Of a stretch of 10,082 bases of DNA, positions 6,296-10,082 are shown in pieces (within the stretch, counting starts at the first letter, position 1; the number at the start of each line of letters is the position of its first letter). The stretch lies in NCBI GenBank assembly GCA_947478535.1, contig CANJXD010000181.1:1-10082 (forward strand), written 5' to 3'. This DNA comes from Acetobacteraceae bacterium (GTDB taxonomy: Bacteria > Pseudomonadota > Alphaproteobacteria > Acetobacterales > Acetobacteraceae). A model generated the notes under the pieces. That model was given only the letters and a program-made list of their open reading frames with translations. It did no database searches and was not told the origin of the DNA. The position numbers were made by a program, and so were the translations under genes.

Positions 6296-7170
6296 GGGGT
6301 GGTCCCTCGGTAGTCGGCCATGCGGGTGAAGTCTTCGGTATCGGCGATGCGGTCCCGGCTTTCGGCCCAGAGGCGGGCGACGGCGGCGGATAGCGGCAGT
6401 TCCATGCCCATGGCCTGTGCCAGATCGGCGGCGAGGCCCACATCCTTCCGCATCAGCCCGGCGGAAAAGCCGCTGTCGAAGGTCGCGGGCAGCACCCAGC
6501 GCGGCAGCATCACTTCGCTAATCGCGCTGCGGCCGGTCGCGGCATTCACTACCTTCAGCGCCGCTTCCGCCGGCAGGCCTGCCGCCTCGGACAACCGCAT
6601 CGCCTCCCCGGTCGTGATGAGATGCGCGGCGACCAGCATGTTGTTCACGAGCTTGGCGATGTTGCCCGCCCCGGAAGGCCCGACATGCACGGCCTTGGCC
6701 GACAGCGCGGCGATGATGGGCGCGACCAAAGCGAGGTCTTCCTCCGCGCCTCCGATCATCATCGTCAGCGTGCCGTCCGCGGCGCCGGAGGGACCGCCGC
6801 TGACGGGCGCATCCAGCAGCCCATGCCCCGCTTCCGCCAGACGCGCGGCGAGGCGGCGGGAGGTGCCGGGATCGGAGGTCGAGGTATCGATCACCACCAC
6901 CTTGCGCCCGCCCCGTTGCAGCAGGCCGCCCGGGGCGGCCACCACGGCTTCCACATCACGCGCATAGGGCAGGGAGAAGACCAGCGCATCGGCGCTGGCC
7001 AGCACGGTGGCAAGGGTTTCCTCGAAGCGGATGCCGGCGGCTTCCGCCACGGCGCGGCGGCCCGCGTTGATGTCATGGCCGAGAACGGAGAAGCCCGCGC
7101 GCACCAGCGTCGCGGCCATGCCGAGCCCCATATTGCCAAGGCCGACCACGCCGACCGTCTGGATGTCCAT
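6292..7170 (-). CDS. 3-hydroxyisobutyrate dehydrogenase / beta-hydroxyacid dehydrogenase family
   Basis: 292 aa from the ATG at 7170. An in-frame ATG at 7227 adds 19 residues (MWQHDAPPI...) that are unlike the family, whereas MDIQTVGVVGLGNMG starts directly on the Rossmann strand and has GGAG just upstream, so 7170 is preferred. The NAD(P) motif GLGNMG is at 10-15, the substrate segment DAPVSGGPSGA at 120-130, the catalytic lysine Lys173 in GNIAKLVNN, and the C-terminal helical domain has LMRKDVG at 239-245. The family reversibly oxidises beta-hydroxyacids (3-hydroxyisobutyrate, tartronate semialdehyde, glycerate-type substrates). The GLGNMG...DAPVSGG pattern does not single out one substrate. 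It lies directly upstream of the aldehyde dehydrogenase and downstream of the LysR gene, forming a likely regulated two-enzyme operon. Confidence 0.92.
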   Translation of the reverse strand: MDIQTVGVVGLGNMGLGMAATLVRAGFSVLGHDINAGRRAVAEAAGIRFEETLATVLASADALVFSLPYARDVEAVVAAPGGLLQRGGRKVVVIDTSTSDPGTSRRLAARLAEAGHGLLDAPVSGGPSGAADGTLTMMIGGAEEDLALVAPIIAALSAKAVHVGPSGAGNIAKLVNNMLVAAHLITTGEAMRLSEAAGLPAEAALKVVNAATGRSAISEVMLPRWVLPATFDSGFSAGLMRKDVGLAADLAQAMGMELPLSAAVARLWAESRDRIADTEDFTRMADYRGTTP

Positions 7171-7218
7171 GCCGCTCCGCCCCCCTGGGAAGGGTCGCAG
7201 GATCGGGGGAGCGTCGTG

Positions 7219-7227
7219 TTGCCACAA
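7219..7227 (-). promoter_or_regulatory. Second TTG-CAA dyad, possible LysR-type activation site
   Basis: TTGCCACAA (TTGTGGCAA on the minus strand) repeats the TTG/CAA arms of the stronger dyad at 7248-7266, with centres 34 bp apart. It lies about 50 bp before the dehydrogenase start. Paired recognition and activation sites at such spacing are common for LysR-type regulators. The site is short, so this is inference. Confidence 0.3.
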
Positions 7228-7247
7228 GCAGGAGATTCAGAACATCG

Positions 7248-7266
7248 CGTTGCCGCAGCGGCAACG
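7248..7266 (-). promoter_or_regulatory. Perfect 8-3-8 inverted repeat with T-N11-A, candidate LysR operator
   Basis: CGTTGCCG (7248-7255) and CGGCAACG (7259-7266) form a perfect inverted repeat around a 3-bp centre. It contains a T-N11-A dyad (minus strand TGCCGCTGCGGCA), the classic LysR-type box. It begins 4 bp after the LysR gene's stop and about 80 bp before the dehydrogenase start. The alternative is a terminator hairpin for lysR, but no T-run follows on either strand. Confidence 0.45.
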
Positions 7267-7269
7267 GTA

Positions 7270-8172
7270 TCACGTCGCGCGGAAGGCCTCCAGGCGCGTG
7301 GCCATCCACCCCGCCATGCGCTCCACCGCCGGCGGCAGGCGCCGTCCGGCGCGCAGCAGCAGGTGGGCGCTTGCCTCCCGCAGCAGCGGGTCGGCCAGCG
7401 GCACGGCGGCGAGGCGGCCTTCCGCCAGTTCCGTCGCGGCAGCGAAGGCGGGCAGGAAGGTGACGCCCATCCCCGCCAGTACGAAGCGCCGCTGCAATTC
7501 GACGGAGGCGGTTTCCATCCGCAGCGTCAGGCGGAACCCGCCATCCGCCTCAACCCGCCCGAGCAATTGCCGCACGCCATGATCCTCCGGCAGCAGCGCG
7601 GCGGGCACGGCGGCGAAATCCCGCAGCCGCAATTTCCGCGCGGTGGCGAGCGGATGGTCCGGGCGCAGCAGCGCCGCCAGTGGCTGGCGCGCCATGGCGG
7701 CAGCGCGCAGCTTCGGGTGGGCTGCTGGGTTGTAGGCAAGGCCGATATCCGCCTCCCCTTCCGCCACCGCCGCCAGGATGCGGTCCGTGCCGCCGGGCAG
7801 GACGTGATAGGCGATGCCGGGATGCGCCTCGGCGAAGCTGGCCAGGGCGTTCTCCACCAGGTCGGTCAGGAAGCCGCCGCCACAGGCGATCCGCACCACG
7901 CCTTGCTGCACCCCGCGCAACCGTTGCAGCCGTTCCGCGACCTGCACCGCCTCATCCGCCAGGCGTTCCGCATGCTCCGCGACGATGCGCCCGGCTTCTG
8001 TCGGCATGACGCCGCGCGGCAGGCGTTCCAGCAGCGGTGCGCCGCAGGCCGCTTCGAGATCCGCGACCTGCCGGCTGACGGCGGAAGCCGCGACGTGCAA
8101 GGCCTCCGCCGCGCCGCGAATGGAGCCCGCGCGCATCACCGCGAGAAAGTAGCGCAGCGCGCGGTCGTTCAT
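7270..8172 (-). CDS. LysR-family transcriptional regulator
   Basis: 300 aa. The N-terminal winged helix-turn-helix (about residues 3-62) reads LRYFLAVMRAGSIRGAAEAL then HVAASAVSRQVADLEAACG, a textbook LysR DNA-binding domain, followed by a linker helix (about 63-88) and an effector-binding domain (about 90-290) containing GEADIGLAY (138-146) and the GMGVTFLP (244-251) segment. Such proteins bind a small-molecule inducer and usually activate nearby genes. AAGGGG lies 7 nt before the ATG, and the gene begins only 11 bp after the ABC-F stop, so it may be read from the ABC-F promoter. Unlike most LysR genes it is not divergent from its probable target; the dehydrogenase and aldehyde dehydrogenase lie directly downstream in the same direction. 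The inducer cannot be predicted. Confidence 0.93.
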   Translation of the reverse strand: MNDRALRYFLAVMRAGSIRGAAEALHVAASAVSRQVADLEAACGAPLLERLPRGVMPTEAGRIVAEHAERLADEAVQVAERLQRLRGVQQGVVRIACGGGFLTDLVENALASFAEAHPGIAYHVLPGGTDRILAAVAEGEADIGLAYNPAAHPKLRAAAMARQPLAALLRPDHPLATARKLRLRDFAAVPAALLPEDHGVRQLLGRVEADGGFRLTLRMETASVELQRRFVLAGMGVTFLPAFAAATELAEGRLAAVPLADPLLREASAHLLLRAGRRLPPAVERMAGWMATRLEAFRAT

Positions 8173-8183
8173 CGCGAGCCCCT

Positions 8184-9806
8184 TTAGCTGCGCAGGCCCG
8201 GAGCCTCCTGCCCCGTGCGGGCGACGTATTCGGTGTAGCCGCCATCGTACATGTGGATGCCATCCGCCGTCAGTTCCAGCACGCGGTTCGACAGCGCGGC
8301 CAGGAAGTGCCGGTCATGCGAGACGAACAGCATCGTGCCCTCGAAGGAGGACAGCGCCTCGATCAGCATTTCCTTCGTTGCGATATCAAGGTGGTTCGTC
8401 GGTTCATCGAGCACGAGGAAATTCGGCGGGTCGAACAGCATGATCGCCATGACGAGCCGCGCCTTTTCCCCGCCCGAGAGCACCCGGCACTTCTTCTCCA
8501 CCTCATCGCCGGAAAAGCCGAAGCAGCCCGCGAGGGATCGCAGCTGGCCCTGGTTGGCGCGGGGGTGGGCATCCTCCAGCGATTCGAACACGGTGCGGTC
8601 GCCATCCAGCAATTCCATCGCATGCTGCGCGAAATAGCCGAGCCGCACGCTGCCACCGATCTGCACCGACCCCGCATCCGGCGTCGTCGAGCCGGTCACC
8701 AGCCGCAGCAGGGTGGATTTGCCGGCACCGTTGATGCCGAGCACGGCGCAGCGTTCGCGCCGGCGGATCAGCAGGTCCAGCCCGTCATAGATCACGCGGT
8801 TGCCATAGCCCTTCCGCACGCCGCGCAGGTTCGCGACATCGTCGCCCGAGCGCGGCGGCGGCGCGAATTCGAAGGACACGGTCTGCCGGCGCTTCGGCGG
8901 CTCGACGCGGTCGATCTTCTCCAGCTTCTTCACCCGGCTCTGCACCTGCGCGGCGTGGGAGGCGCGGGCCTTGAAGCGCTCGATGAAGGCGATCTCCTTC
9001 GCCAGCATCGCCTGCTGGCGTTCGAACTGCGCCTGCTGCTGCTTCTCGTTCATCGCGCGCTGGCGTTCGTAGAATTCGTAGTCGCCGGAAAAGCTGGTCA
9101 GCGTGCCGCCATCGATCTCGATAATCTTGTTGACGACGCGGTTCATGAATTCCCGGTCGTGCGAGGTCATCAGCAGGGCGCCGTCATAGCCGCCGAGGAA
9201 TTTCTCCAGCCAGATCAGGCTTTCGAGGTCGAGGTGGTTGCTCGGTTCGTCCAGCAGCATGACATCCGGGCGCATAAGCAGGATGCGGGCCAGCGCCACG
9301 CGCATCTTCCACCCGCCGGACAGGGCGCCGACATCGCCATCCATCATCGCCTGGCTGAAGCCGAGGCCATCCAGCACTTCCCGCGCCCGGCCATCGAGCG
9401 CGTAGCCGCCGAGCTCCTCGAAGCGGGCCTGTACTTCCCCGAAGCGTTCCAGGATGGCGTCCATGTCATCGGCCTTGTCGGGGTCCGCGAGGTCCGCCTC
9501 CAGCTGCGTCAGCTCCGCCGCCACGGTGCTGACATCGCCGGCGCCGTCCATTACCTCGGCCACGGCCGAGCGGCCGGCCATCTCCCCCACATCCTGGCTG
9601 AACAGGCCGATCGAGGTGCCGCGGATGATGATCACCTGGCCTTCATCCGGCGGTTCCTCGCCGGTGATCATGCGGAACAGGGTGGATTTTCCCGCGCCAT
9701 TCGGGCCGACCAGGCCGATCTTTTCCCCCCGCTGCAAGGCGGCGGAGGCTTCGATGAACAGGATGCGCTGGCCGTTGCGCTTGCTGATGGAGTCGAGGTG
9801 GATCAT
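8184..9806 (-). CDS. ABC-F family ATPase (ribosome-associated, no membrane domain)
   Basis: 540 aa with two tandem ABC ATPase domains on one chain and no transmembrane segment, as in ABC-F translation factors. Domain 1 has Walker A GPNGAGKS at 34-41, signature LSGGW at 162-166 and Walker B LLDEPS at 184-189. Domain 2 has Walker A GINGAGKS at 357-364, signature LSGGE at 443-447 and Walker B VLDEPT at 465-470. Between them lies a charged, Gln/Arg/Lys-rich linker (about 240-320), the region that reaches toward the ribosomal P-site tRNA in characterised members. It resembles the ABC-F type common in alphaproteobacteria. It is not confidently EttA, Uup or YbiT, so no symbol is given. Probably housekeeping (resolving stalled ribosomes). 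No clear Shine-Dalgarno is visible before the ATG. The lysR gene follows after 11 bp. Confidence 0.95.
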   Translation of the reverse strand: MIHLDSISKRNGQRILFIEASAALQRGEKIGLVGPNGAGKSTLFRMITGEEPPDEGQVIIIRGTSIGLFSQDVGEMAGRSAVAEVMDGAGDVSTVAAELTQLEADLADPDKADDMDAILERFGEVQARFEELGGYALDGRAREVLDGLGFSQAMMDGDVGALSGGWKMRVALARILLMRPDVMLLDEPSNHLDLESLIWLEKFLGGYDGALLMTSHDREFMNRVVNKIIEIDGGTLTSFSGDYEFYERQRAMNEKQQQAQFERQQAMLAKEIAFIERFKARASHAAQVQSRVKKLEKIDRVEPPKRRQTVSFEFAPPPRSGDDVANLRGVRKGYGNRVIYDGLDLLIRRRERCAVLGINGAGKSTLLRLVTGSTTPDAGSVQIGGSVRLGYFAQHAMELLDGDRTVFESLEDAHPRANQGQLRSLAGCFGFSGDEVEKKCRVLSGGEKARLVMAIMLFDPPNFLVLDEPTNHLDIATKEMLIEALSSFEGTMLFVSHDRHFLAALSNRVLELTADGIHMYDGGYTEYVARTGQEAPGLRS

Positions 9807-9935
9807 GGGAGGCGACGGGACCTGGGCAATGTGCGGCGGCCTTATGGCACGGCGCGCGGCGGCGGGAGAGGCCTATCCGCCAGGCCCCGCCTGAGTCATT
9901 CCTGGCCTGACCCTCCCCGATGGATCGCGCCGCCC

Positions 9936-10082
9936 ATGCCCTTGATTCCCGACGCCGTGCAAAGCGATGCCACCCTGCCGGAGGCGGCCGATGTTGTGGT
10001 GATCGGCGGCGGCATCGTCGGCGTCGCCGCGGCCTGGGAACTGGCGGGGCGCGGGCTTTCGGTGGCGCTGCTGGAAAAGGGC
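9936..10082 (+). CDS. N-terminus of FAD-dependent oxidoreductase (DAO family), partial
   Basis: 49 codons are visible before the window ends. From residue 18 the sequence reads ADVVVIGGGIVGVAAAWELA, followed by LSVALLEKG, the dinucleotide-binding beta-alpha-beta fold (GxGxxG, with the acidic residue at the end of strand 2) of glycine/D-amino-acid-oxidase-type flavoproteins. The substrate cannot be told from this part. Start ATG 9936 is the only ATG in frame that fits; no strong Shine-Dalgarno is seen. The gene is divergent from the ABC-F gene across 129 bp in which I recognise no clear promoter boxes. Confidence 0.85.
   Translation, partial: MPLIPDAVQSDATLPEAADVVVIGGGIVGVAAAWELAGRGLSVALLEKG

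Noticed and set aside
4775..7170. Classical valine-degradation pair (mmsB-mmsA)
   Set aside because: The aldehyde dehydrogenase keeps Glu262 and hydrolytic ALDH motifs, unlike CoA-acylating methylmalonate-semialdehyde dehydrogenase, so I did not assign mmsA or mmsB.
7171..7227. N-terminal extension of the HIBADH-type protein from an upstream ATG at 7227
   Set aside because: The extra 19 residues are not family-like and overlap probable regulatory DNA; the ATG at 7170 directly precedes the Rossmann strand and has GGAG upstream.
6622..8187. 521-codon rightward open frame opposite lysR and the HIBADH-type gene
   Set aside because: It covers two well-supported leftward genes and their intergenic gap. 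Its product is low-complexity (His/Arg/Gly/Ala-rich).

Overview
The window is very GC-rich, compactly coded DNA of alphaproteobacterial character. The ABC-F protein and the catabolic genes look like those of Acetobacteraceae/Rhodospirillales (Roseomonas-like) chromosomes. That placement rests on protein style and base composition only, not on any search. There are no RNA genes, insertion sequences, phage genes or CRISPR arrays. The content looks like a chromosomal catabolic neighbourhood beside one housekeeping gene.

Left part, rightward genes (1-4767). A truncated gene end (1-51) is followed after 2 bp by a stand-alone NuoF-like flavoprotein (54-1349), a small three-cysteine ferredoxin (1354-1569) and an RraA/HMG-aldolase-like protein (1609-2355). 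The NuoF-like protein plus a P450-type [3Fe-4S] ferredoxin would form a short NADH-to-ferredoxin electron chain. The cut-off gene at the left edge is therefore a good candidate for the terminal oxygenase, possibly a cytochrome P450, but only 16 residues are visible. A 233-bp gap follows, holding a near-perfect 36-bp palindrome and two smaller hairpins. Then come an acyl-CoA dehydrogenase with a GTG start (2589-3755) and a formamidase/acetamidase-family amidohydrolase (3820-4767), 64 bp apart and probably one transcript.

Right part, leftward genes (9806 down to 4775). An ABC-F ribosome-associated ATPase (9806-8184) is followed after 11 bp by a LysR-type regulator (8172-7270). After a 99-bp gap with two dyads that fit LysR-type operators come a 3-hydroxyisobutyrate-dehydrogenase-family oxidoreductase (7170-6292) and an aldehyde dehydrogenase (6295-4775), which overlap by 4 bp. 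The aldehyde dehydrogenase converges on the amidohydrolase with only 7 bp between the two stop codons. At the right edge a divergent FAD-dependent oxidoreductase begins (9936 to window end).

Together the non-housekeeping genes supply an oxygenase electron chain, an aldolase/decarboxylase-like enzyme, an acyl-CoA dehydrogenase, an amide hydrolase, an alcohol dehydrogenase and an aldehyde dehydrogenase under a LysR regulator. This reads as a catabolic locus for an organic acid or amide whose substrate cannot be named from sequence alone. No clearly novel system is visible. The points most worth a second look are the non-canonical Fe-S site of the NuoF-like protein and its ferredoxin partner, the altered RraA metal motif, the 36-bp palindrome and the LysR-type dyads.
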